A stretch of 64,000 nucleotides of DNA from JAUCQB01 sp964586235 (GTDB lineage: Bacteria > Planctomycetota > Phycisphaerae > UBA1845 > PWPN01): the NCBI GenBank assembly GCA_964586235.1, contig CAZPIO010000005.1, forward strand, positions 1 to 64,000, written 5' to 3'. The position numbers and the translations under genes were made by a program. This document shows, one piece after another, positions 46,492-54,738 of this stretch. How positions within the stretch are numbered: position 1 is the stretch's first letter; every line of letters begins with the position of its first letter. The notes under the pieces are model-generated. The model was given only the letters and a program-made list of their open reading frames with translations. It was not told where the DNA came from and ran no database searches.

Positions 46492-47056
46492 AGAAGCGGT
46501 CCCGGCTTCGCTTCTTGAGCTCCCACCTTCGCTGCCCTTCGGCGTGGCAAGACGCCGTGGCGAGCAGCGGTCGGCCGGATGAAGAGCATGCTCACACGAA
46601 GGTGCGGTTGGCGCAGTCCATCATCGCGCCCCCACCCTCGCCACGGCGAGCCGGCCCGCCGCGACGAGGATGGGCCACCCGGCCGTTCGACTGTTAGACC
46701 GTCAGACAGCAAGGTTCCTGGGGGTTATCATCGTGACCCCACCCATCCGCTGCGGACCCTCGACAGGCTCGGGACGAAGCGGATGGATGGGCCACCCGGC
46801 CAAACAATGACGAATGACGAAGCCCGAATGACGAATGAAACCAGAAACCCGAATGTCGAAGATCCGCCCGCCACGGTCGCCACGGCGGACCAGGACGGGC
46901 AGGCTCGCGGCGGGACGAATGAAGCCAGAAACCCGAATGGCGAAATGCGGAATGCGCCCGTTATGCGTTTCGACGGGTTCGAGACTCGGCTGTGATGACA
47001 CGAGGCTGTGCGGTCGGCATTTTCAGCCGCCCTTGTCGTGATCTTTCACCGCGGGG
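46492..47056. repeat. Non-coding stretch with dispersed GACGAATGA-type repeats
   Basis: No gene seen. 46808-46945 is built of units such as AATGACGAATGACGAA and AAACCAGAAACCCGAATG, and CGCCACGG hairpin units lie at about 46636-46690 and 46864-46895. The same kinds occur at 38926-39400, at the other end of the hsd island. Confidence 0.65.
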
Positions 47057-49309
47057 TTACCTGCCGGGGAACAAGTCTCCTTCGTTGAAGGGGAAAACGG
47101 TACGATCGATGGGGGTTACCGATAGAGGAACGAAACCCAGCTTGAGTGCCGGCGAGTCGGGCAGGAGGCTGAAATCGCCCTGGGCGGGATCGGCGAATTG
47201 CGGATCGGCTTCGATGCTCGCGCATTCGACGCCTTGGCGACACTGCTCGCGAAGGTGTTCGTCGGCCCATCGCGGGTTTTCGGTGCAGAAGTAGAGGTTC
47301 TGATCGGCCTTACAGTCGCTGAGGGTCGCCCGCGGCAATCCGCGAACCTTACCTCCGCCTTCAAACAGGAGTCTCATATTGGCATCGGTGCAATAGAAGA
47401 TATTTCGCTGGATCACCGCACCCTTCACTTCACCATACGGCAGCACGATGAAGCCGCGTGGGTCTTTGCCCTGTTCTTTCGCACACGACCGGAGGTCGGC
47501 GACGATGTTGTTGGTGAAGGTGTTGTTGCCCTTGTTGATAAAGCCCTCGCCGCAGGTCCGCCAGACGAGATTGCCGGTGATGGTCGTCCCGTGCTGATCG
47601 TCGTCGCATCGGATCGCGGCGTTCATGTTCGGGCTGGAGACATCGTGGAGGTAATTGGCCCGGACGACGTTCTGCCCGCCCGTGCCGGAGATGTAGATGC
47701 AATTCCCGTCGCCGAGCGTCTCCATGACCTCGTAGATCTCGTTGCCCTCGACCGTATTGCGGCGGCCGTGCAGGAACTGCTCGCGGTTGCTCCAGGTCGG
47801 CTGCGTTGAGGCGGGGGGCAGCACCTTGTCCACCTCTTCCCAGCGGATGGTACGCGAGCACTCGGCAACGCCCTTGCGATCCCAGATGATGCGGCCGCTG
47901 ACCACGATAGCGGTGTAGGGGCAATGGTGTATCAGGTTGCCGGCGACGCGATTCTCGCCGCTCTGCCAGACGAAGACGGCCGGCGAATGCCAGAGCAACT
48001 CGCCCACGTGATGGATGTGGTTGCCGACCACTTCGTTGCGGCGGTTGACGTCCTTGAGTCCCGGGCCGTACCCGGCCAGCAGGACACCGACTCCGGCGAG
48101 GTGCTCGATGAGGTTGCCGCGGATGAGGTTGCGCTGGGCGTAGAGATCGAGACGGATGCCCGCTCCGCCGCCGTTGGCGAATCTGCACGCCTCGATGGTG
48201 CAGAGTTCCGCGCTGCGCAGGCGGAGCATGGCCGTCGGCCGGTCGAACATCTCCCAGTCGTGCTGGAGCCCGCGGCCGGCTTTGTCCTGTTGCCATTTGA
48301 GCCGATTGCCATGCGTGAAGGTCAGGCCGCGGAACACCAGGCCACGTACGGGGTTGTCGCCGGAGAGGCCGCCGCTGTTGTGACCTTCGATCCTGATGTA
48401 CTCGCTCAGGAGTGGCGCGACGATGTTCTCGGACGGCTTGCCGTTGCGAGGCCAGAGGTAGATCCGGCGCGCGGCGGCGTCGAACACCCATTCGCCGGGC
48501 TGGTCAAGGCACTCGATGGCGTTCTCGATCCAGGCAGTGCCGCCGGGAAAGTGGCCGAATTTCGTCTTGACGAGGGAGTACGTGGCCGGAACATCGGTCT
48601 GGAGGACATGGTGGGCATTGTCCACCGCGGTAATCGGGAGGATGTTCATGACCCACGGGCCCATCGGGACGACGACCAGTTCCCAGTTGCGGCCGGGAGA
48701 CCAGGGCGGGACCGCACCCGGGGGAAAATGCATGTGGTGCAGATGAGTCCCGTGCTCTGTGCAGTCCGAAGCGGTGGGCTGGGCAAACCCGCGGCCGCGC
48801 GCCCGCGGCAGGCGCTGACCGCCGTCGAACAACACGCGTACCTCGGGGACGTCGCCAGGCACGGGGGCCGTGTAAAGCTTTCCCCTCGCGGCGGACGCCT
48901 GGCGGGGCAGGTCTTTCTGCGCCAGTTGCCATCCGGTGACGGGCAGGCCGGAGCTGAGCACCGGTCTCTCGCCTGGGTAAGCGGCATAGGTGATGGTATG
49001 GCCGGGGGCGGCGGAGTCATCGGTCGAGAATACGACCGTCTGCCGGAGGGTGTAGGTGCCTCCTCGGATGGCCACCGTCAAATCCCGGTTCGGATTGGTT
49101 TGCTTCAGGTCGCGGACGGCGTTGCGAGCCCGGTCCAGCGTGCGGAAAGGCTGCTGCTCGGAGCCGGGGTTCTGGTCGTGGCCTTGCGGGCTGACGAAGA
49201 AATCGGCGGAGAACGGGGCTGGTGCGGACTCGGCGGCAATCGCGCGAAAAGAGACCGCCGCGACGGCGAGATATGCGAGAATGATGGAAAACATCACCGG
49301 TCGGTTCAT
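47057..49309 (-). CDS. Secreted right-handed beta-helix protein (pectate-lyase-like fold)
   Basis: A 750-residue protein starting MNRPVMFSII at 49309 after GGAGG with six-base spacing; the frame's upstream 46 codons overlap repeat DNA and are dropped. Signal peptide to about residue 26. FVSPQGHDQNPGSEQQPFRTLDRARNAVRDL is the standard opening of planctomycete and Bacteroidetes parallel beta-helix enzymes. The later body shows repeated rungs (RNLIRGNLIEHLAGVGVLL, RNEVVGNHIHHVGELLW, ENRVAGNLIHHCPYTAI, RNTVEGNEIYEVM). Such proteins cleave polysaccharides by lyase or hydrolase action; residues that decide this are not evident. It lies in the glycan-degradation block with GH89 and GH84-like genes. 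Confidence 0.85.
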   Translation of the reverse strand: MNRPVMFSIILAYLAVAAVSFRAIAAESAPAPFSADFFVSPQGHDQNPGSEQQPFRTLDRARNAVRDLKQTNPNRDLTVAIRGGTYTLRQTVVFSTDDSAAPGHTITYAAYPGERPVLSSGLPVTGWQLAQKDLPRQASAARGKLYTAPVPGDVPEVRVLFDGGQRLPRARGRGFAQPTASDCTEHGTHLHHMHFPPGAVPPWSPGRNWELVVVPMGPWVMNILPITAVDNAHHVLQTDVPATYSLVKTKFGHFPGGTAWIENAIECLDQPGEWVFDAAARRIYLWPRNGKPSENIVAPLLSEYIRIEGHNSGGLSGDNPVRGLVFRGLTFTHGNRLKWQQDKAGRGLQHDWEMFDRPTAMLRLRSAELCTIEACRFANGGGAGIRLDLYAQRNLIRGNLIEHLAGVGVLLAGYGPGLKDVNRRNEVVGNHIHHVGELLWHSPAVFVWQSGENRVAGNLIHHCPYTAIVVSGRIIWDRKGVAECSRTIRWEEVDKVLPPASTQPTWSNREQFLHGRRNTVEGNEIYEVMETLGDGNCIYISGTGGQNVVRANYLHDVSSPNMNAAIRCDDDQHGTTITGNLVWRTCGEGFINKGNNTFTNNIVADLRSCAKEQGKDPRGFIVLPYGEVKGAVIQRNIFYCTDANMRLLFEGGGKVRGLPRATLSDCKADQNLYFCTENPRWADEHLREQCRQGVECASIEADPQFADPAQGDFSLLPDSPALKLGFVPLSVTPIDRTVFPFNEGDLFPGR

Positions 49310-49418
49310 TCGGATCCTCCTGTGTTCGGTCCGGAAGGATTGTCGCGGGAGAGGGTCGCGGCTACAAGGTGAGTCAAGCGAGACCCGCTGCTGCGGGCCG
49401 CACCTGCTTTGCTGAAGA

Positions 49419-49590
49419 CCCAGGGGATAAACCCCTGGGCTCGTCAAGAGCGCGGTCAGAGACCGCTCCTACGTCAGAACGCGGCTGGAAGCCGCTCCCA
49501 CCGGCGGGATAAACCCACCCGTTCGCCAAGATCGCGGCTGGAAGCCGTTCCTACCGGCGGGATAGACCCGCCAGCTCGTCAAGCAGATGG
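49419..49590. repeat. Cluster of palindromic repeats from two families
   Basis: In order: CCCAGGGG-ATAAA-CCCCTGGG (49419-49439) then CTCGTCAAG; GCGGTC-AGA-GACCGC (49452-49466); GCGGCT-GGA-AGCCGC (49481-49495); CGGCGGG-ATAAA-CCCACCC near 49502-49520 then CGCCAAG; GCGGCT-GGA-AGCCGT (49534-49548); CGGCGGG-ATAGA-CCCGCC near 49556-49575 then CTCGTCAAG. Loops and right flanks are constant while stems vary. It fills the spacer between the beta-helix gene and the GH89 gene. Confidence 0.88.
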
Positions 49591-49606
49591 TCCGCGAGCG
49601 CGGACC

Positions 49607-51787
49607 CTACCGAGATTCGGGTGCGTAGGTGGCGAGAAGCTTTCGGGCGGTGGCGACGGGGTCGCCGGTCGGCTCGGTCGGGTACACGTTCGAGGCGTGC
49701 GTCCAGCGGTCTTCCCAGGCCTGGCATTCGCGCTCGAATGCGTCGCCGTTAAACGGCTTGCCGGCGGCGAGGGCCTCGTCCAGGCGTTTGAAGAAAAGTT
49801 GCCATCGCCCACCGTAAAAATCGGCCAGCAAGCCGGCCCAATGCTTACGAGCGTAACCCTGCAGCTTACTGTCCGGGGGGCCCCAGAGGGTGATCTGGGT
49901 GCGGGCATTCCACTCGTACAGGCGCGATTCCTGCTCGCTGGTCGCCCAACGTTTCGCGTCGGCCAGCCAGGAACCGAGGAGAAACTCGCGACGCGTGCCG
50001 AGCAGCGTGTCGAGGCCCGACATGAGTGCGTTCAAGCGGGCACCTGCTTCGGCGAGCTTCTTGCGGTCCTTGTCTGCGTGGGCCTGAACGATCTGCTCGT
50101 GGATCGGTCGGGCGGAGTTGGCGACGACCTGGCGGACGACGTTGACGAGGTCGTAGCGGTAGGTATCGACCTGGTCGAACTCGTCGGCGCAATCGAGCAT
50201 CAGTCGGGCTGCGGCGGCCAGAGTCCGGTTGTCGTAACGGATCGGGTCACGGGCGTGCTTGCGAGGCTTGAGCGCGGGGCGCATCCAGACGATCCCGTCG
50301 CCGCCGGGCTTGTCGTAGACCGTTTCGAGCAACAGTTTCCAGGCCTGGGTCATCTTCGGCGACCGCCGGCCGTAGCGATGATGGATGAAGTCCATCAGCC
50401 AGGGTTCGATGTCCTTGATGTCATCCCGCCAGTTGAGGTCCGCAACCAGCTCGAACATCGCCGGGTCGTAGCCGAGCCCCTCCATGATCGCGCCGGAACC
50501 GCACACGCGGCCGCGCTGGGGGCTGGTCATGGCCCGGTTGGCGCGTTCGATGATATTGCGGAGATCGCCGCCGAGGTCCACGACGTTGCCGTAGTTGCGG
50601 ATGGTGGTCCAGATCCAGGGCTTGCCGTAGTAGGCCTCGGTTTCGAGATACTTGTCTCTGCCCATTTCGATCAGGATGAGCCGGTCGTCGGGGACGGCTC
50701 CGAACAGGGCCTTGGCCTGCGGGGGCTGCCAGAACCGGGCGTTGTTGATGAAGATCCATCCCATCATCAGCCATCGTGCCTGCGGGTCGACGGCCGTCAT
50801 CGCTCCGTACACTGACTTGCCCATACCGGCAAGGAAGGTGGGATCGTCGCTGGGCGGCATCATCTCGATGAACGTGTCAGAGGCGTAATAGTGATCCGTT
50901 CCGTACAGCCGGGTCTGTTCCTCCATGAAGGCCTTGCCGACCTCGATGAAAAGCGGATCGGCCGGGTCGATGAATGTAGTTTCAGGGAAACCGCCCCACT
51001 TCGTTGAACGGAATCTGGCCGAGGGGAACTTGTCCTTCAAGCCGGCCGGCACGTGGCCGGTGAAGCCCTGGAGGACCGGCGTCATGCCGAGATCGCGTTG
51101 CCGAGCCAGGATCTTCTTCTGCAGATCGATGTGTTCATCGATCCAGCTCTGCGGGAGCGGCCCGCCCCAGCCGTCGAGGCATCCCATCCAGCCGAAGGGC
51201 AGGTAGGCCGGGCCGGGGAGGAAGTCGGCCATTTGTTGGTCGGTCAAGCCGAAACGCTTGCCGACCGCGCGCCACACGGCCTCCTGACCGGTAACGGCCA
51301 GCGGCATGTTGACCCCGTGGAGGGCCATCCAGTCGATGAACTGCTCCCACTGCGGCCAGTCCCAGAATGCCAGGCTGTAGCTGAAGGCACAGTAGTTGAG
51401 CCAGTAGCGGTGTTGGTGGGGGCTGACCTTCCTGACCTTTTCGGGCACGGTGGGCAGCGGGACGGGCAGGTTGAGTTGATTGCCCAGCCAGGAGACGTGG
51501 CAGTGGCAATGATGTTCGAGGTACCAGTTCAGGGCGGAGCAGATGGCACCGGCCGAGGAGCCGCGCAACATGATTCTTCCGCCTTGGCTCTCCAGTTCGA
51601 AGACGTCGCGGTCGTTCTCCTGCGGGATGCCCTGGAAATCGAAGCGGTCCGAGTGGACGGGCAGGAGTCGGCGCACGAGGTCGCGTGCGGCCTGCTCACC
51701 GGTGGGGCCGACCGTGGAGAGTTCGGCCATGGCTGTCGGAGCTATGCATAAGGCTGCCAGAGAGATGAGACTGCTCAGAAGTCGCAT
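49607..51787 (-). CDS. Alpha-N-acetylglucosaminidase, GH89 (NAGLU)
   Basis: A 726-residue secreted enzyme with the full GH89 layout: signal peptide, N-terminal alpha/beta domain (GSSAGAICSALNWYLEHHCHCHVSWLGNQL), the TIM barrel (RYWLNYCAFSYSLAFWDWPQWEQFIDWMALHGVNMPLAVTGQEAVW; GWMGCLDGWGGPLP; YYASDTFIEMMPPSDD) and an all-helical C-terminal domain. Human NAGLU removes terminal alpha-GlcNAc from heparan sulfate. The sulfatases at 20.5 and 26.6 kb and the GH84-like neighbour make a sulfated aminosugar glycan a reasonable target. AGGAGG lies seven bases before the ATG. It is transcribed divergently from the GH84-like gene. Confidence 0.95.
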   Translation of the reverse strand: MRLLSSLISLAALCIAPTAMAELSTVGPTGEQAARDLVRRLLPVHSDRFDFQGIPQENDRDVFELESQGGRIMLRGSSAGAICSALNWYLEHHCHCHVSWLGNQLNLPVPLPTVPEKVRKVSPHQHRYWLNYCAFSYSLAFWDWPQWEQFIDWMALHGVNMPLAVTGQEAVWRAVGKRFGLTDQQMADFLPGPAYLPFGWMGCLDGWGGPLPQSWIDEHIDLQKKILARQRDLGMTPVLQGFTGHVPAGLKDKFPSARFRSTKWGGFPETTFIDPADPLFIEVGKAFMEEQTRLYGTDHYYASDTFIEMMPPSDDPTFLAGMGKSVYGAMTAVDPQARWLMMGWIFINNARFWQPPQAKALFGAVPDDRLILIEMGRDKYLETEAYYGKPWIWTTIRNYGNVVDLGGDLRNIIERANRAMTSPQRGRVCGSGAIMEGLGYDPAMFELVADLNWRDDIKDIEPWLMDFIHHRYGRRSPKMTQAWKLLLETVYDKPGGDGIVWMRPALKPRKHARDPIRYDNRTLAAAARLMLDCADEFDQVDTYRYDLVNVVRQVVANSARPIHEQIVQAHADKDRKKLAEAGARLNALMSGLDTLLGTRREFLLGSWLADAKRWATSEQESRLYEWNARTQITLWGPPDSKLQGYARKHWAGLLADFYGGRWQLFFKRLDEALAAGKPFNGDAFERECQAWEDRWTHASNVYPTEPTGDPVATARKLLATYAPESR

Positions 51788-51967
51788 GCGTTCGCCTCCT
51801 GATCATTGCGGAGCCAATCCCTGGAGAATGCTTCTACAGAGCCCCCGGACTCGGGGCATTCTCCGCTTGGCCTGTTGACAGAATAAGGCTATAAATGTAG
51901 ACAATGCAAGAGGACGCAAGCGTGCCGCGGTTTGCTGGGGCGGGTGTCTGGCTGTACCCGGTCACCG

Positions 51968-52000
51968 AACGGCAGAACACTGGCGGGCAAGCCGCCAGTG
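51968..52000. repeat. Intergenic hairpin ACTGGCGG/CCGCCAGT
   Basis: Eight-base stem with a GCAAG loop followed by GGCACC, just upstream of the hexosaminidase-like gene; a further repeat type in this spacer. Confidence 0.75.
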
Positions 52001-52036
52001 GCACCCAGCAGGCAAGTGTTGTGGAGGGATAGTTCG

Positions 52037-54679
52037 ATGCGTGGCGTCTTGTTGATCTTGATCGTCAGCCCGATGATCGCGGCTGCAAGCCGCTCCTACA
52101 AAAGGATCGCGGTCGGAGACCGCTCCTACCGGGGAGCGGTGCGCGGAATCCTTTCGAGCGCGCTCGTTGGATGGCTCATGACGGGAACGGTGATTGCGGA
52201 AGGCGCGCCGCCGGTGAATCTGATGCCGGGGGTGAGTGAGGTTCAATGGGGAGAAGCGACAGCGGTCGACGGCGGTGGGATCATCGTGATATCGGAAAAG
52301 GCCGGCCCGCCCGAGCGCGCGGGTGCTGAGTTGCTGGCGCGGTATGTCAAGCGGCGATTCGGTCAGACGTGGGCGATTGAGGTTGGCACGGATGCTTCTT
52401 CAGGCACGGAGAAACGGAAAGAAACCGGCGGGATAAACCCGCCGGCTCGTCAAGATTCGGGGGTGCGGGTGTTGCTGGGGCTGCGGGGGACGTTTCCGGC
52501 ACTTGAGCGGCTCTGCGCGGAACAGAAGCTGGTGGTACCCGAGCAAGCAGACGGCTATGCGCTGAAGGTCTGGCAGGACGGGGGGGTAATCACGGCGGTG
52601 GTGGCGGGGACGAACGGCCGCGGGGTGATCTACGGGCAGGACACGCTGTTTCAGTTGTTCAGGAAGCAGGCGGAGAAGCTGAGCGTTCAGAGGGCGACAA
52701 TTCGCGACTGGCCGAGCATTGCGCTTCGCGGCCGGCCGCATCCGCATTACCAGTATTTTTTCAAGGCCGAGAATTTCGACTGCATGATGAGCTCGCGGGT
52801 CAACTTCATCGATTTGCGGGACGGGATCTACGCGTTCGAGCCGGGAGCGAAGTTGAACAAGGAGGAGATGAGCAAGGTGATCAAGGATGCGCGGGATCGC
52901 GACCTGCGGGTTTACGCCGTGGTGAACTGCGGCGTTCCGGCCGAGCAGCAGGATGCGGTGATCGCGTTGTTCAAGGAGTTTCTCGATCTCGGGGCGAACG
53001 CCCTGTGGGCTTCGTTCGACGACAAGGGGCCGGGCGGCGACCCGAAGGAGATGGTGGCTCGGGTGCTGGCGCTGGGGCGGGAGCACGGCATCAGCGGGGA
53101 CGGCATCGCTGTCACGCCGCCGAAGGGCGCTTACCAGACGGTCGATCACAAGTTCAACCGGGAGATCGTGGCCGTGCCGGGGATGGAGAAGGCGGTGTGG
53201 TATTTCACGAGCGTTCCGTGCGCGGAGGATGCGGCGGACGGTGAAGCGATCGGGCTTCGCGTGAAGCCTTCGTGGTGGCATAACTGGCCGCGACTGCCGC
53301 ACCCGTCATTGCATTCGGCGGGCGGCTCTTACACGCCGGCCCTCAACCTGGCGGACGGCTGGAACCATCCCAACGAGCGGGAATTGCGGGAGATGGGGCG
53401 CTACGTGCACGCGGTGATGCCGTGGGACGGCTGGCAGGGGCAGCAGCACTATCTCGTGCCGGTGATCGGTTGGTGGAGCTGGCGGCCGGAGCAGTACGAT
53501 TTGAAGGCGATCCGGCGGCGGATCTACGACATGGTGTTCGGGCCAGGGCAGGTGGAGACGGCGGCGGCGTTCGACGCGGCACTGAACGCGGTGCAGGATC
53601 GGTTCATGTACTGGGGGACTCACACAGACTATGCCCCTCAGTGCCCGCCACGATTGAAATCTCTGGAGGATCGCGGTCGGGTGCGCGGCGAGCTGGAAGT
53701 GCTGCAGCCCAAGCTGGCGGAACTGCGCGCGGGGGCCGAGTCCGCGTCGCTGCTGGAGCCGGGAACACTTCAGAAGGAATACCTGGAAGCGATGGACCGC
53801 GAGGTGCGGACTGGGCTGGCGGCGGCGCAGGCGCCGTATCCGGAGTATTGGTATCCAGAGCATCAGGACGCGGTCTTGAAGGCGATCTACGCCGGCGAGA
53901 CGGCCAAAGCCGACGAACTCATCGCCGGCGTGCGGGGACGGGTCCTGGAAGAGGTGTCACAGGTCGCCAAACTGATCAACAGCCCGGGCATGACCGGCCA
54001 GTATGTCGAGTGGTGGACAAATCGGGCCAACGCGAATGCTGCCGCTATGCAGAAGCTGCTGGAGAAGCGGCAGGTCGAACTGGCGGAGCGCGTGGCCGAG
54101 TACAGCAAGACGGTGGCTCCGATCGGGCAGATGCTGTCGAATCTGAACGACCCGCCCATCCAGGTGGGAACGGGTGTGTGGCAGCGGCACAACCACGTGC
54201 TGGCGACTGTGCTGCCCGAGCCGCAGGAGACCTTCTGGGGTGACTGGATCGGCGGGATCCATGAGCATGATGGCATCCGCGTGGCGTGTTTTGCCCTGGC
54301 CAAGCACCTGCGGGTCAATGCGGGCGTGCATTCGGAACTGCCGGTGAACGTTCCGATTTCGGGGCGGCGGGACCGGCTGGCGCTGGTGATTTACCTGGCG
54401 GACATCAACAAGGAGAGTTTCGGCTTCGGCGTTGCCAAGTGGCGGTGGTCGGGGTCACGGGCGATCCGGCTGTTGTGGGACGAGTGGGAGTTGTGGAGGG
54501 CCGATCTGGGGATCCCGCGGCTGCTGGGAGAATGGTTCGTTGTGCCGCTGCCGCCGCTTCCGGCCGATGTGAAGACCCTCTCGTTACGGCTGCGAGTCGA
54601 AGACTACTGGAGCGCCAAGAACAACCAGGAGATCGTGTACATCGGGCCGATTCGGCTGCTGGAACTCGATCGGGATTGA
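52037..54679 (+). CDS. Secreted GH84/GH20-like N-acetylhexosaminidase with in-frame palindromic repeats
   Basis: An 880-residue protein; the ATG at 52037 follows GGAGGG by eight bases. A hexosaminidase N-terminal alpha/beta domain (GAELLARYVKRRFG, VVAGTNGRGVIYGQDTLFQL, IRDWPSIALRG) precedes a TIM barrel with MSSRVNFIDL, VYAVVNCGVP and FDDKGPGGD, whose Asp pair matches the catalytic DD of GH84 beta-N-acetylglucosaminidases. Helical and beta domains follow. Two GCGGTC-family repeats (52079-52123) split the signal peptide (MRGVLLILIVSPMIA, then GILSSALVGWLMTGTVIAEG), and one ATAAA-loop repeat (52425-52454) adds GGINPPARQDS to the N-terminal domain, all without breaking the frame. Divergent from GH89, so the two probably serve one glycan. 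Confidence 0.8.
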   Translation: MRGVLLILIVSPMIAAASRSYKRIAVGDRSYRGAVRGILSSALVGWLMTGTVIAEGAPPVNLMPGVSEVQWGEATAVDGGGIIVISEKAGPPERAGAELLARYVKRRFGQTWAIEVGTDASSGTEKRKETGGINPPARQDSGVRVLLGLRGTFPALERLCAEQKLVVPEQADGYALKVWQDGGVITAVVAGTNGRGVIYGQDTLFQLFRKQAEKLSVQRATIRDWPSIALRGRPHPHYQYFFKAENFDCMMSSRVNFIDLRDGIYAFEPGAKLNKEEMSKVIKDARDRDLRVYAVVNCGVPAEQQDAVIALFKEFLDLGANALWASFDDKGPGGDPKEMVARVLALGREHGISGDGIAVTPPKGAYQTVDHKFNREIVAVPGMEKAVWYFTSVPCAEDAADGEAIGLRVKPSWWHNWPRLPHPSLHSAGGSYTPALNLADGWNHPNERELREMGRYVHAVMPWDGWQGQQHYLVPVIGWWSWRPEQYDLKAIRRRIYDMVFGPGQVETAAAFDAALNAVQDRFMYWGTHTDYAPQCPPRLKSLEDRGRVRGELEVLQPKLAELRAGAESASLLEPGTLQKEYLEAMDREVRTGLAAAQAPYPEYWYPEHQDAVLKAIYAGETAKADELIAGVRGRVLEEVSQVAKLINSPGMTGQYVEWWTNRANANAAAMQKLLEKRQVELAERVAEYSKTVAPIGQMLSNLNDPPIQVGTGVWQRHNHVLATVLPEPQETFWGDWIGGIHEHDGIRVACFALAKHLRVNAGVHSELPVNVPISGRRDRLALVIYLADINKESFGFGVAKWRWSGSRAIRLLWDEWELWRADLGIPRLLGEWFVVPLPPLPADVKTLSLRLRVEDYWSAKNNQEIVYIGPIRLLELDRD
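52079..52123. repeat. Two GCGGTC-family palindromes inside the coding sequence
   Basis: GCGGCT-GCA-AGCCGC (52079-52093) and GCGGTC-GGA-GACCGC (52109-52123), each preceded by GATC and followed by TCCTAC, as in the intergenic copies at 49452-49548. They encode AASRSYKRIAVGDRSYRG in the leader of the hexosaminidase. Confidence 0.92.
52425..52454. repeat. ATAAA-loop palindrome inside the coding sequence
   Basis: CCGGCGGG-ATAAA-CCCGCCGG (52425-52445) plus the CTCGTCAAG flank, identical in design to the intergenic copies at 49419-49590. It is read as TGGINPPARQD. Confidence 0.92.
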
Positions 54680-54738
54680 GAGGCGTTCGTTCGGCCAAGT
54701 ATCATCATCTTCGGTGTGCCGTGGGAGATGTTGCGAAG

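Noticed and set aside
49409..50815. Plus-strand frame across the GH89 gene
   Set aside because: It starts in palindromic repeats and is the antisense shadow of a well-conserved enzyme.
54286..54738. Upstream extension of the DUF5107 gene
   Set aside because: The extra codons overlap the end of the hexosaminidase in another frame; a signal peptide begins at 54739.
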